This document shows positions 25,262 to 35,190 of a stretch of DNA of 64,000 nt, piece by piece. The notes under the pieces are model-generated. The model worked only from the letters and a program-made list of their open reading frames with translations, was not told where the DNA came from and ran no database searches. The stretch lies in assembly GCA_025462735.1 (NCBI GenBank), contig JAOAPC010000008.1, positions 186,001-250,000 on the forward strand. Reading direction: 5' to 3'. Source of the stretch: Acidobacteriaceae bacterium. Lineage in GTDB: Bacteria; Acidobacteriota; Terriglobia; Terriglobales; Acidobacteriaceae. The first letter of the stretch is position 1, and each line of letters opens with the position of its first letter. The position numbers and the translations under genes were made by a program.

Positions 25262-28200
25262 GTGAAATTCGTCAGTATTTCCGTTGTCAGGCGTTCAGCT
25301 CTTTCTATCGGAATAGGCCTGTCGATTGGCCTCTCGCTCTTCGCACAAACACAGCAGCAGACTCGGGTTTCACAATCCGAGTTAGCGCGTCAGAATATGG
25401 CGCAAGTTGCCGCATCAGTCGGTCAGATCCTTACGATTCTTCACAGAGATCCCGGACTGATGGTCGAACTGAAACGCTGGATTGCGAAGGATGCCACTGA
25501 CCACGGCCAACTGGTTTCTGAATCCGATCTGACGGACGAAGCGATTCTAGATCGCCTGGAAAATGACATCAGCTTCCGTTCTGAAGCAACTGGGCTGCTG
25601 CAGAAGTATGGATACCTGCAACCTAATGTGAACCCTGACTCGGTGCTGGCCAAAGAGCAGGAATTGCTCATGCGCGAGCGGGTGAGATGGGTTGCGCAAC
25701 AGGAAGAGCAGGATCGGGCAAGGTCGCAAAACCAGAGAGCAGCGCAGCAGCGTCGAGCGTGCGATCAAGACGGCAACTGCCCTCGGCAAAACGCAACTTC
25801 CTCCCGTCAGACCTTGCCGCAGCAGCAGCAGCCCGGAGAGAATCAGTTTCCCGCACAGGGCCCAGAGGAGGAGACGCTGCCTTCCAATCCTTCGATCAGG
25901 CCTTCCACGCCGGCACCGCAAAAACCCAACACTGACTTTACTCAACTCATGAGAACCAGTGGCGAAGATCCGTTGCTGGCGGAATCATCCGGCGGCGCAA
26001 CATTCGGTAATTCTTCCTCGTACGGATTAGATTCGGCGGTGGCGCCGGACCAAGATGTTTCGGGCGCAAGCGCTGGAAGGCGGGGGCGCGATCGGGGCGC
26101 GGGTGACACAGAGTTTGCAGACTTGTCATTGAATTCTGATTTTGCGGATGACAACTTAAACCCATTTTCGAGCAGTGAACGTTCCGTCACCAGTTCCTCT
26201 GCCACGGGATCGAGTGATGTGGGAAGTAGAGCGACAACTTACGACGCGATGGGAATTAGCAGCAGGAGTTCAACGAACGATAGATGGCGCAGAGATAGAG
26301 AATCGTTAACGCCAGGCCAGCGGCTCCTACGCCGGCGAAATCCTTACAATGAGATTCCTTCTCTGTACGACATGTATCTGCAAGCCGCAGCACGGCCACC
26401 AGCCGTCGATCGATTTGGCATGCAGGTTTTCGAGAACGGCACCCGCGACATGCAGATGATTCCGATGGATCTCCCGGTTGGCCCCGAGTACGTCTTGGGG
26501 CCGGGAGACGGACTGTCGGTCGATTTGTGGGGCGGAGTCTCGCGGCGCTTCTATCGCGTGGTTGACCGCGAGGGACGAGTCAGTCTGCCGGAGGTGGGTC
26601 CGCTTCTCGTGGCAGGAAAGTCATTGGCAGAAGTGCAGGAGTCTTTCCAAAAAACATTGCGCACTCAGTTCCGCGATGTTTCCGCCGATGTATCACTTTC
26701 ACGATTGCGGACGGTCCGAGTCTATGTCGTTGGCGATGTGCGGCGGCCTGGAGCGTACGACGTCAGCTCGCTGTCTACTCCGCTGAACGCACTGTTTGCA
26801 GCGGGAGGGCCGACCGGTCGCGGTTCTCTACGAGTTCTCAAGCACTTCCGTGGGAACCAGCTCGTGCAGGATGTCGACGTATACGACCTGCTTCTGCATG
26901 GCGTAAAGGGCGACATGCAACGGCTCGAAAACGGTGACTCAGTCCTGGTGCCACCGCTGGGGCCGGAGATCACAATCGAGGGAATGGTGCGGCGCCCGGC
27001 GGTTTATGAGCAGAAGAGTGAAAAATCGCTGGCCGATGCATTTGCTTTAGCTGGCGGATTACTTCCGTCCGCCATGTTGCAGCACGTCGAAGTGCAGCGA
27101 GTCGTTGCACACGACAAGCACACCATGCTTAGCTTCGACATCCCGCAGGATGATCCGTCTGACACCATCACTAAACAGCTTGACTCCTTCCGGATCCAGG
27201 ATGGGGACAAGATTCGCGTTTTCCCCATCGCTCCGTACGCACAGGATGCGGTGTACCTGGAGGGCCATGTAATCCGGCCAGGAAAGTATTCCTATCGGCA
27301 AGGCATGCGCGTAACTGACATACTCAGTTCCTACAAAGACCTTCTGCCAGAACCGGCGCTCCAATATGCCGAAATCATTCGTCTCAGCGAGCCGGATTTC
27401 CGTCCCACGGTTCAGAGCTTCAACATAGAACAGGCGTTGGCCGATCCAAAAAAGGCCCCGGAATTAAAGCGTCTAGACACAGTCCAAATTTTCGGACGCT
27501 ATGATTTCGAAGATCCGCCGAGTGTCTCGGTGTGGGGTGATGTGCGCGCCCCTGGAACTTACCCGACTTCCGGCGATGTTCATATCAGCGATGCTATCCA
27601 CCTGGCCGGCGGCCTTGAGCCTGACGCCGCGTCCGAGGACGCGCAGGTGTTTCGCTATATGCCGGATAGCACTTTGAAAATTCTCAACGTGAAGTTGAGC
27701 GGCGCACTGCAGGGGAATCCCCAGGACAATGTCGTTTTGAGTTCGCGGGACCGTGTGCTGGTGCACAAGAATCCTGCGGCGGTCGATCCTGCCACGGTTT
27801 CCGTGAAAGGCGAAGTAGAGCATCCCGGACGCTATCCGCTTACCGCAGACATGCGGATCTCTGATTTGATACGCGTAGCCGGTGGCTTGAAGCAGAGCGC
27901 TGACACAAACAGTGCCGACCTTACGCATTACTACTGGAAAGACGATAAGCAAGTGCTCGGCAAGCAGGAGGATGTCTTGCTGGCCGACGCAATGCTCGGC
28001 AACCCCGGCAAAAATCCTGAGTTGAACAACGGTGACGTGCTTGCCATCCGACAGGTTCCGGGTTGGACCGATTTAGGGGCTTCCATCTCATTACGCGGAG
28101 AAGTAACTCATCCGGGCAGTTACGGGATTCGTCCTGGGGAGCGTCTCAGTTCTGTATTGTTGCGAGCAGGAGGTTTTGGCCCAGGAGCCTATCCTTACGG

Positions 28201-28840
28201 AGCAGTGCTCATGCGGCCCGAAGTGCAGAAACTCGAGCAGCGGTCGTACGGAGAATTGGTCCAGCGCGTACGGGAACAGCAAGCCACGCTGAAGTTGACC
28301 GCTACCAGCGCTAGTGATCCCGATCAAAGGATTTCCGCGGAATCAGCGTTCGTTCAGTGGCAGACGACATTGGAAAACCTGATGAGCAGCCCGCCCACTG
28401 GCCGCGTGAGCATCCAGATTTCTTCGAACATCAAAACCTGGGCTAACGGTCCGCGTGACGTCCCAGTGCGCGCAGGAGACATTCTCGTGGTTCCGAAACG
28501 CCCCAGCTACGTTCTGGTGCAGGGGCAAGTGTACGGGCCGACTGCGGTCGCCTATCGTCCCGGCAGAAGCGCCAACTGGTATCTGACTCAGGCCGGTGGA
28601 ACGACCAATATGGCGAACAAACGCGCCATTTTCGTAGTTCGGGCGGACGGGACTGTGATCGGGAGCCACAGCTCGTTCTGGCTGTCGGGCAGTGCTATGA
28701 GTGTGGCGCTGCAGCCGGGAGACATGGTTGTGGCGCCGGAGAAGGCGCTGGGTGGGCCGCCAATCTGGAAGACCTTGTTCCAGAACGCGCAAGTTCTGAG
28801 CTCGATCACCACCAGCGCGATCCTTGCCGCCCACTACTGA
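25262..28840 (+). CDS. Giant SLBB-repeat polysaccharide export protein (Wza-like)
   Basis: Outer-membrane/periplasmic export protein, 1192 residues, about three times a classical Wza. Signal peptide residues 1-29 (ending SLFAQ). Residues about 40-400 are a helical then low-complexity, probably disordered, region rich in Gln, Ser, Arg and Asp. A Poly_export domain starts near residue 408 (PEYVLGPGDGLSVDLWG). Then come seven SLBB modules starting near residues 485, 569, 663, 754, 845, 941 and 1083, each with the pattern xGxVxxPGxY and an xxAGG end; the third and seventh are the most divergent. GTG start at 25262. First gene of the locus; should form or line the export channel with the Wzi-like and GumC-like partners downstream. 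Confidence 0.9.
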   Translation: MKFVSISVVRRSALSIGIGLSIGLSLFAQTQQQTRVSQSELARQNMAQVAASVGQILTILHRDPGLMVELKRWIAKDATDHGQLVSESDLTDEAILDRLENDISFRSEATGLLQKYGYLQPNVNPDSVLAKEQELLMRERVRWVAQQEEQDRARSQNQRAAQQRRACDQDGNCPRQNATSSRQTLPQQQQPGENQFPAQGPEEETLPSNPSIRPSTPAPQKPNTDFTQLMRTSGEDPLLAESSGGATFGNSSSYGLDSAVAPDQDVSGASAGRRGRDRGAGDTEFADLSLNSDFADDNLNPFSSSERSVTSSSATGSSDVGSRATTYDAMGISSRSSTNDRWRRDRESLTPGQRLLRRRNPYNEIPSLYDMYLQAAARPPAVDRFGMQVFENGTRDMQMIPMDLPVGPEYVLGPGDGLSVDLWGGVSRRFYRVVDREGRVSLPEVGPLLVAGKSLAEVQESFQKTLRTQFRDVSADVSLSRLRTVRVYVVGDVRRPGAYDVSSLSTPLNALFAAGGPTGRGSLRVLKHFRGNQLVQDVDVYDLLLHGVKGDMQRLENGDSVLVPPLGPEITIEGMVRRPAVYEQKSEKSLADAFALAGGLLPSAMLQHVEVQRVVAHDKHTMLSFDIPQDDPSDTITKQLDSFRIQDGDKIRVFPIAPYAQDAVYLEGHVIRPGKYSYRQGMRVTDILSSYKDLLPEPALQYAEIIRLSEPDFRPTVQSFNIEQALADPKKAPELKRLDTVQIFGRYDFEDPPSVSVWGDVRAPGTYPTSGDVHISDAIHLAGGLEPDAASEDAQVFRYMPDSTLKILNVKLSGALQGNPQDNVVLSSRDRVLVHKNPAAVDPATVSVKGEVEHPGRYPLTADMRISDLIRVAGGLKQSADTNSADLTHYYWKDDKQVLGKQEDVLLADAMLGNPGKNPELNNGDVLAIRQVPGWTDLGASISLRGEVTHPGSYGIRPGERLSSVLLRAGGFGPGAYPYGAVLMRPEVQKLEQRSYGELVQRVREQQATLKLTATSASDPDQRISAESAFVQWQTTLENLMSSPPTGRVSIQISSNIKTWANGPRDVPVRAGDILVVPKRPSYVLVQGQVYGPTAVAYRPGRSANWYLTQAGGTTNMANKRAIFVVRADGTVIGSHSSFWLSGSAMSVALQPGDMVVAPEKALGGPPIWKTLFQNAQVLSSITTSAILAAHY

Positions 28841-28847
28841 GGACATT

Positions 28848-31388
28848 TTGTTAGTCAGCCGGTTTCCGAGGTGCGTGCAATGCCTGTTGCTGGCGAGTGC
28901 AGTCACGGCGTTCGGGCAGTCGACAAGCCCATCGCACTCGGGCGATGCTGGATCCAACGCGCCGGGCCAGCAGAACAGCAGCGGATCTCCATCCGATTCC
29001 GGGGCTGTTCCCGACAACCCTCAGCCGGACGATTCTGAAAACAAGCTCGTAATACTGCCACGGCAACTTCTGCGGGATCAGATCGGTATGTGGACAAGTC
29101 CTGCCAGACTGCGACTGCCGGACGCAACCTGGCTGGTTCCGTTAGGGGGATTTACGGCGGCGCTGTTCGCCACAGACACCGACGTGAGCCGGCACCTTTC
29201 CACCGCACCAAATACGCTCTTACGCTATCGTCACATTTCAGACTACGGCGTGTATTCAATGGCAGGCGGAGCCGGGGGGCTCTATCTATTAGGTCTGATG
29301 ACACACAACGATCACCAGCGGGAGACGGGCTTCCTGAGCGGGGAAGCCGCCCTCGATGGCCTAGCGGCCGTGGAAGCTATTAAGTTCGCTACAGGCAGGG
29401 AGCGGCCATTTCAGGACAACGCCAGTGGAAAATTCTGGCAGGGCGGAACTTCATTCCCGTCTGAGCACTCCGCTCTCTCTTGGTCGATCGCCGGAATCGT
29501 AGCTCACGAGTATCCGAGCCCGTTTACGAAATTTCTGTCGTACGGGGCAGCGACCGCAATCAGCGCGTCTCGGATTACCGCCAAGCAACACTTCCCCTCA
29601 GACGTCCTGGTTGGCGCGGCTATTGGATATCTGACCAGCGAGTACGTTTACCGGCACCATCACGATCCAGAGTTGCGGGGTGGAGGCTGGGAACTACCAG
29701 CCGTCCGGCCAGAGCCCCCGTCACACTGGGAGCCGAACCATATGGGCTCGCCGTACGTGCCCTTGGACACTTGGATTTACCCCGCGCTGGATCGCTTGGC
29801 AGCGCTCGGGTATGTGAACAGCGCCACTACCGGCATGCGGCCATGGACTCGGTTGGAGTGCGCCCGGCAAATAGAAGAGGCCTCGGAGCGGATATCGGAC
29901 GACGAGGAAGGCCCGGGTGAAGCGGCCCGCCTCTACCAGAACCTGCAGAGCGAGTTCAGCCATGAAGTGAGTTTGCTTAGCGGCGGAGAAAACGGTGAGG
30001 TCCGCGTAGAGTCGGTGTATTCCCGCTCTACTGAGATCGTGGGCAAGCCGCTCACCGACGGCTATCACTTCGGACAGACCGTAATTAATGACTATGGCAG
30101 GCCCGAAGAACAAGGCTTTAATAATGTTTCGGGCTTGTCGGGATGGGCTGCCGCTGGTCCATTCGCGGCATATGTAAGAGCTGAATACCAGCGTTCCCCA
30201 TCGGCCTCTGCTTTTCCTCTGACTGCGCGCGAAGCCATCTCTCAAGCAGACTTCGGGGGTTCTATTGTCCGTCCGCCATTCCCCGTACCATCGGGCACGC
30301 CGACACCATCGCTGAGTCGGGCGCATCTCTTGGATTCGTACGTAGCAATGAACCTCTCCGATTGGCAGCTTTCTTACGGAAAGCAGAGCTTGTGGTGGGG
30401 ACCCGATGCTGGTGGAGCATTGATGTTAAGCGATAACGCCGAGCCACTGAGGATGTTCCGAATCAACCGGGTTACGCCTCTCAAGCTTCCCGGGTTTCTA
30501 GGCCTGCTGGGACCGACGCGAGTAGAGTTCTTTATCGGGCAGTATGCCGGGTACAATTTTGTCTTCACACCTAAGGGACTCATTGGCGGATATGACCGGT
30601 CATTGAGTCCGGAGCCAATTGTGCACGGCGAGAGACTCAGCTTCAAGCCAACGACCAATCTCGAAATCGGCCTTTCCCGGACCACGGATTACGGCGGACC
30701 AAATTACCCTTTGACCTTGCATACATTCTTCCGAAGCGCATTTTCAACCAGCAATACCATACCCGGCGCGCCGAACAAGCCAGGTTCGCGCCGCTCTGGT
30801 ATGGACTTTAACTATCGAGTACCGGGTTTCAGGAATGCGTTGACTTTGTATGCCGAGGGCATGGCTGAGCACAACGAGATCACCCCGCTTCTCGGCCCTG
30901 ACGTTGCAGCGTGGCTTGCAGGTATCTATGTTCCCCGATTACCAGTTCGGAAAATGGACTTGCGGGTGGAAGGCGTTTATACGGACCCGCCAATTGGCGG
31001 AAACGTAGGCCATGGCTTCTTTTATTATGATCCGACCTGGATCACTGGATATCAGAACTCCGGCCATTTGATGGGAAATTGGGTAGGTCGCCAAGGCCAG
31101 GGGGTGCAAGCCTGGACCACCTATTGGTTCAACCCGCGTGACAAACTTCAGTTCGGGTTCAGGCATCAGAAAGTCAGTCACCAGTTCATTCCCAACGGCG
31201 GTACGGTGAGTGATGCCAGTGTCCGGGCGGAAGTTTGGAGACGGTCCATCCTGAGCCTCTCGGCCATGGTTCAGTACGAAGCCTGGACGTTCCCGGTAAT
31301 CACGCCCAACAGGCAGTCGAATGTGACGTCGTCGGTAGAAGTGTCTTTCTGGCCGAAGAGCATTGTGAGCAGGACTCCGAGTCAATAG
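28848..31388 (+). CDS. PAP2 phosphatase fused to Wzi-like capsule-assembly barrel
   Basis: 846 residues from the TTG at 28848, which has GAGGA six bases upstream; a TTG at 28824 is also in frame. Signal peptide to about residue 24 (AVTAFGQ). Residues about 70-285 form a PAP2 acid-phosphatase domain with all three motifs: KFATGRERP, FPSEHSALSW and SRITAKQHFPSDV. From about residue 305 a Wzi/CapA-type domain follows (DTWIYPALDRLAALGYV, then YGKQSLWWGPDAGGALMLSDN and FFIGQYAGYNF), ending in a barrel whose last residues are hydrophobic. PAP2 enzymes dephosphorylate polyprenyl pyrophosphate; Wzi anchors capsule at the surface. Overlaps nothing and follows the export gene by 7 bases. Confidence 0.88.
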   Translation: MLVSRFPRCVQCLLLASAVTAFGQSTSPSHSGDAGSNAPGQQNSSGSPSDSGAVPDNPQPDDSENKLVILPRQLLRDQIGMWTSPARLRLPDATWLVPLGGFTAALFATDTDVSRHLSTAPNTLLRYRHISDYGVYSMAGGAGGLYLLGLMTHNDHQRETGFLSGEAALDGLAAVEAIKFATGRERPFQDNASGKFWQGGTSFPSEHSALSWSIAGIVAHEYPSPFTKFLSYGAATAISASRITAKQHFPSDVLVGAAIGYLTSEYVYRHHHDPELRGGGWELPAVRPEPPSHWEPNHMGSPYVPLDTWIYPALDRLAALGYVNSATTGMRPWTRLECARQIEEASERISDDEEGPGEAARLYQNLQSEFSHEVSLLSGGENGEVRVESVYSRSTEIVGKPLTDGYHFGQTVINDYGRPEEQGFNNVSGLSGWAAAGPFAAYVRAEYQRSPSASAFPLTAREAISQADFGGSIVRPPFPVPSGTPTPSLSRAHLLDSYVAMNLSDWQLSYGKQSLWWGPDAGGALMLSDNAEPLRMFRINRVTPLKLPGFLGLLGPTRVEFFIGQYAGYNFVFTPKGLIGGYDRSLSPEPIVHGERLSFKPTTNLEIGLSRTTDYGGPNYPLTLHTFFRSAFSTSNTIPGAPNKPGSRRSGMDFNYRVPGFRNALTLYAEGMAEHNEITPLLGPDVAAWLAGIYVPRLPVRKMDLRVEGVYTDPPIGGNVGHGFFYYDPTWITGYQNSGHLMGNWVGRQGQGVQAWTTYWFNPRDKLQFGFRHQKVSHQFIPNGGTVSDASVRAEVWRRSILSLSAMVQYEAWTFPVITPNRQSNVTSSVEVSFWPKSIVSRTPSQ

Positions 31389-31426
31389 TTGCCATATATG
31401 GTGATGTCGGATTCTGCTAGGAATTC

Positions 31427-32845
31427 ATGGCGATAAGAGAAATTGCGAAGCGCGACACCAGATTCACCGAGCCTGATCTCGACCAAGAAATTATTGTCGA
31501 GTCAGACGTGACGGTTGGTCGCGCCCGAACCATTGAACGACTTACGACCCTCTGGCAGCAAAGAAATTTTATGGCTCGCTGCGCCGCTGTGGGCCTGCTT
31601 CTGTCGGTCATTGTCGCTTTCCTGCTTCCCGTGCGCTTCACCTCCACCACGCGTCTAATGCCGCCAGATCAGGCAGGAGGATTGGCGTCGATGTTGGCGA
31701 CCCTGGGCAAAGGCGGCTCTGGTTCAGGTTCAGGGCCTGACCTCGGAGTTCTCGGCGGCGAACTGTTCGGCCTGCGAACCACAAGCGACCTGTTCGTGGG
31801 AGTTCTGCAGAGCCGGACAATTGAAGACGATCTCATCAACAAATTTGACCTTCGCAAAGTCTATGGCGTTCGCCGCATGGAAGATGCGCGCAAGAAGTTG
31901 GCAAGTCGGACCGATATCACTTCCGAGCGCAAGAGTGGAATCATCACCGTCAAGGTCAGTGACCGCAGCTCCAAACGTGCGGCATCCCTGGCAAAAGAAT
32001 ACGTAGCCGGGTTGGACCGAATCGTGGTCACATTGAATACTTCCTCAGCCCACAAAGAGAGGGTGTTCCTCGAGCAACGGTTGGCAGAAGTGCAGCAGGA
32101 CCTGGAAAAATCAGAAAAGAACTTCAGCGAATTTGCCAGCAAGCACAGCACTATCGACATCAAGGAACAAGGGAAAGCCATGATCGGCGCGGCCGCCGAC
32201 CTGGAAGGCCAACTGATCGCGACCCAGACGGAACTGCAAGGACTTCGCCAGATTTACACCGAGAACAATGTGCGCGTGCGGTCGCTGCAGGCGCGAGTAA
32301 ATGAACTTCAAAAGCAATTAAAAAATCTTGGCGGCAAAGACGAGTCATCCAACAGTTCCGCTTCACTACAGACCGAAGACCTATATCCCTCAATTCGCAA
32401 GCTGCCTATTTTAGGCGTGACATATGCCGATCTCTTTCGACAAGGGAAAGTAGAAGAAGCGATTTTCGAAGCCCTTACGAGGGAATACGAAATGGCCAAA
32501 GTCGAAGAGGCCCGCGAGATCCCCAGCGTCAAGGTATTGGACGAAGGAGACGTGCCCGAAACAAAATCTTTTCCACCAAGAATGCTCTTGATCGGGTTAG
32601 GCGTATTCCTTTTTGTTGCCGGCGGCTGCCTCTGGACACTGTTAAATGCCCGTTGGCAGGAAATTGACTCGCAGCATCCGGGCAAACTGCTCGCCCTGGA
32701 TGTTTTCCAAGTTCTTCGAAATGCACCCGGAATTTCGCGCATTCACGCCTTCCAAGGTAATGGTTCCGTGTCCAGTTTTCGCTCTGAGGTTCAACGCTCC
32801 TCGCACGAAGAGACCGCGGAAGAGCCTCGCGATACCGGCACGTAA
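31427..32845 (+). CDS. Polysaccharide chain-length determinant (GumC/Wzz family)
   Basis: 472 residues. A cytoplasmic N-terminus (about 1-50), a first membrane segment (CAAVGLLLSVIVAFLLPVRF, about 48-67), a large periplasmic part with long coiled coils (about 205-300: ERVFLEQRLAEVQQDLEKSEKN, ELQGLRQIY), the proline-containing motif before the second segment, and a second membrane helix (MLLIGLGVFLFVAGGCLWTL, about 386-405). The C-terminal tail has no tyrosine-kinase domain and no tyrosine cluster, so any BY-kinase would have to be encoded elsewhere. Controls export and length of the polymer together with the SLBB protein. Confidence 0.9.
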   Translation: MAIREIAKRDTRFTEPDLDQEIIVESDVTVGRARTIERLTTLWQQRNFMARCAAVGLLLSVIVAFLLPVRFTSTTRLMPPDQAGGLASMLATLGKGGSGSGSGPDLGVLGGELFGLRTTSDLFVGVLQSRTIEDDLINKFDLRKVYGVRRMEDARKKLASRTDITSERKSGIITVKVSDRSSKRAASLAKEYVAGLDRIVVTLNTSSAHKERVFLEQRLAEVQQDLEKSEKNFSEFASKHSTIDIKEQGKAMIGAAADLEGQLIATQTELQGLRQIYTENNVRVRSLQARVNELQKQLKNLGGKDESSNSSASLQTEDLYPSIRKLPILGVTYADLFRQGKVEEAIFEALTREYEMAKVEEAREIPSVKVLDEGDVPETKSFPPRMLLIGLGVFLFVAGGCLWTLLNARWQEIDSQHPGKLLALDVFQVLRNAPGISRIHAFQGNGSVSSFRSEVQRSSHEETAEEPRDTGT

Positions 32846-32902
32846 CGAGATTCGAGTGGATGTGTTTGCTAAATGCAATAGCGTTCAGGAAAGGAACTTT
32901 GT

Positions 32903-34234
32903 TTGCCTCTGCTGAACCCAACTCGACGAAAGCTGATTGGCAATATGTTCTGGCTCTACATGCTACAAGGCCTGAACTATGTCATTCCTCTGGCGGTGTT
33001 GCCTTACCTGTTGCGGGTGTTGGGAGTTGAGCGTTACGGGCTTGTCGCATTCGCTCAGGCATTCGCGCAATATTTCGTACTCGTCACTGATTATGGGTTC
33101 AACCTATCGGCGACCAAGCAGATCGCAATAATCCGTCGCGACCGCGAGCGTGTCTCACGCCTCTTCTGGTGCGTGGTTCTCATCAAGCTGGCACTCATGC
33201 TGCTTGGTGCATTGGTGACCGCCTGCACAGTGTTGATGGTTCCGCGATTTCGTGCCGATGCCGGGCTCTATGCAATCGCATATCTGGCTGTTTTAGGAAG
33301 CGTTTTTTTCCCTACTTGGCTCTTTCAAGGGATGGAACAAATGCGGTACATCTCCGTGGTCAGCGGCGGAGCCAAGCTCTTTTCGGCGTTGATGCTCTTC
33401 GTTTTAGTCCATCAAAGGTCGGATTATGTACTTGCACTCGCAATCCAATCTGGCGGTTTGCTCTTAGCGGGAGTTGCAGGATTATGGATCGCAATTAGGC
33501 ATTTCAGAATCTCTTACTCGCAGCCCTCGAAGAACGAACTCGTACAGACATTGCGCGACGGCTGGCATCTGTTTGTGTCAAATGCTGCCGCTGCGCTCTA
33601 CGCGACGAGCTATGTGTTTTTCGTCGGATTGCTGGCCGGGAACACTCAAGCTGGCTATTACAGTGCGGCAGAGAAAATAGTGAGAGGCATTCAGGGAACG
33701 CTGGGCCCTATGACTGGAGCAATCTACCCGCATGTGAGCGAATTGGCCGCAAAGTCTGGTGAAATGGCATTGTCCTTTATTCGGAAAATTCTCGTATGGA
33801 TCGCTTTGGTTTCATTCATTCCCTCGGCTGCCCTGCTCTTGTTTGCGCGGCCTATCACTCGGACTCTGTTCGGGAATGCCGCTGACGGCATTGTTGCACC
33901 ACTAAGTTGGACTGCTGCGTTGCCGTTTGTGGTCGCCATAAGTGCAGTCTTCGCTATTCAAACGATGATTCCATTTGGTTTAGAAAAACAGCTGAGCCGC
34001 ATTTACGTGGTGGCAGGATTGGGAAGCCTGATCTTCTGTTTGCCGCTTATCCATTATTTCGGTGCCGCAGGAGCCGGAGCTGGGGTTCTGGTCGTCGAGA
34101 CCAGTGTAGTTCTGGCCATGTGGAGAGTCCTCACCGCTCACGGCCTCCATTTCGGGCGTAGAGGCACGGTACTGGCAGGAATCGCAGGCGCTAGTCCGGG
34201 AGCGAAGGTTTCTCGAGATGTACTGTCCTGTTAG
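32903..34234 (+). CDS. Oligosaccharide flippase (Wzx, polysaccharide transporter family)
   Basis: 443 residues with about twelve membrane helices; it moves the lipid-linked repeat unit across the inner membrane. The N-terminal stretch MFWLYMLQGLNYVIPLAVLPYLLRVLG and the motifs RYGLVAFAQAFAQY and DYGFNLSATKQIA are the hallmark of the Polysacc_synt family. TTG start at 32903 preceded by AAAGGAAC. The first Met codon inside (32945) would cut into the first helix, so the TTG is preferred. Conserved Arg and Lys lining residues cannot be checked without an alignment. Confidence 0.9.
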   Translation: MPLLNPTRRKLIGNMFWLYMLQGLNYVIPLAVLPYLLRVLGVERYGLVAFAQAFAQYFVLVTDYGFNLSATKQIAIIRRDRERVSRLFWCVVLIKLALMLLGALVTACTVLMVPRFRADAGLYAIAYLAVLGSVFFPTWLFQGMEQMRYISVVSGGAKLFSALMLFVLVHQRSDYVLALAIQSGGLLLAGVAGLWIAIRHFRISYSQPSKNELVQTLRDGWHLFVSNAAAALYATSYVFFVGLLAGNTQAGYYSAAEKIVRGIQGTLGPMTGAIYPHVSELAAKSGEMALSFIRKILVWIALVSFIPSAALLLFARPITRTLFGNAADGIVAPLSWTAALPFVVAISAVFAIQTMIPFGLEKQLSRIYVVAGLGSLIFCLPLIHYFGAAGAGAGVLVVETSVVLAMWRVLTAHGLHFGRRGTVLAGIAGASPGAKVSRDVLSC

Positions 34235-34245
34235 AGCGAGCGCTG

Positions 34246-35190
34246 GTGATTGTCGCGATGGCGCTGGAGAGAATCATGGGTAGCGTGTACCGCGGCTGGA
34301 ACTCTCTTAGGTCATTTGGGCCACGTTACACGTTTTGGCGGCTGAGGAAAGTCGTCTTTGGCGGGCAGTTAAGGAAAGGCGCGTTTAGCGGTCGCCGACT
34401 TCTGTCGAATTTTTGCGGCGCTGGACTCGAAATAGGCGGCCCCAGTCAATTTTTTCAGCCCGGGAGAGAATTCCCAATTTATTCAGTAGCCGAGAATATC
34501 GACAACGTCAATTACAGTGCGACGACCTTTTGGGAGGGTGCGCTAAACGAAGGCAGAAACTTTAGATATAACGCCAACAAAGCGCCTGGCCATCAGTTCA
34601 TTTGTGAAGCAAGCGATTTATCCGCTATCTCAGACTGCACGTACGACTTTGTTGCTTCTTGTCACACATTGGAACACTGTGCCAACCCCATTAAGTCCCT
34701 TACCGAGTGGCGGCGAGTGTTAAAAAGCAAAGGCTGGTTCGCCTTGGTTCTGCCTCACAAAGAAGGAACATTCGACCATCGCAGGAAGGTGACCGAGTTC
34801 GAACATTTGCTTGAAGATTATCGACACGGCGTCACCGAAGACGATACAACTCATTTTGCTGAAATATTAGCAATTCACGATTTGGCCCGAGATCCGGCAC
34901 AGAAATCAAGGCAGGGCTTCGAGAAATGGATTAGCGAAAACACCGTGACCAGGGGCGCTCATCATCATGTGTTTGATCCGGCGCTGGCAATCACGCTCGT
35001 CGACCACGCCGGCTTCGAACTGGTTAGTGCTGAGGCCTTGATGCCATTCCACATCTTTATCGTGGCTCAAAAATCATCTAAGCGCCGCGAAGAAAAAGAA
35101 CAAATACGTCTTCAGACATTGCGTGCCTGTTGCGAACGAAGCCCGTTCAAGTCCGATCGGGAGCGCGATCTATCGGAATCATTTGGTTGA
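34246..35190 (+). CDS. SAM-dependent methyltransferase of the exopolysaccharide locus
   Basis: 314 residues (GTG at 34246; an ATG at 34258 is nearly as good). The class I methyltransferase core is visible: GLEIGGPS (SAM-binding motif, about residue 63), FICEASDLSAI (acidic residue), and DFVASCHTLEHCANP (motif IV, about 140-155), followed by EWRRVLKSKGWFALVLPHKEGT. This resembles sugar- or lipid-linked glycan methyltransferases. It ends inside the convergent polymerase gene (44-base tail overlap). Likely adds a methyl group to the repeat unit; acceptor position unknown. Confidence 0.82.
   Translation: MIVAMALERIMGSVYRGWNSLRSFGPRYTFWRLRKVVFGGQLRKGAFSGRRLLSNFCGAGLEIGGPSQFFQPGREFPIYSVAENIDNVNYSATTFWEGALNEGRNFRYNANKAPGHQFICEASDLSAISDCTYDFVASCHTLEHCANPIKSLTEWRRVLKSKGWFALVLPHKEGTFDHRRKVTEFEHLLEDYRHGVTEDDTTHFAEILAIHDLARDPAQKSRQGFEKWISENTVTRGAHHHVFDPALAITLVDHAGFELVSAEALMPFHIFIVAQKSSKRREEKEQIRLQTLRACCERSPFKSDRERDLSESFG

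Noticed and set aside
25692-25952. Alternative frames in the low-complexity part of the SLBB gene
   Set aside because: Arise from Gln/Arg-rich composition; the main frame is continuous with clear domains on both sides.
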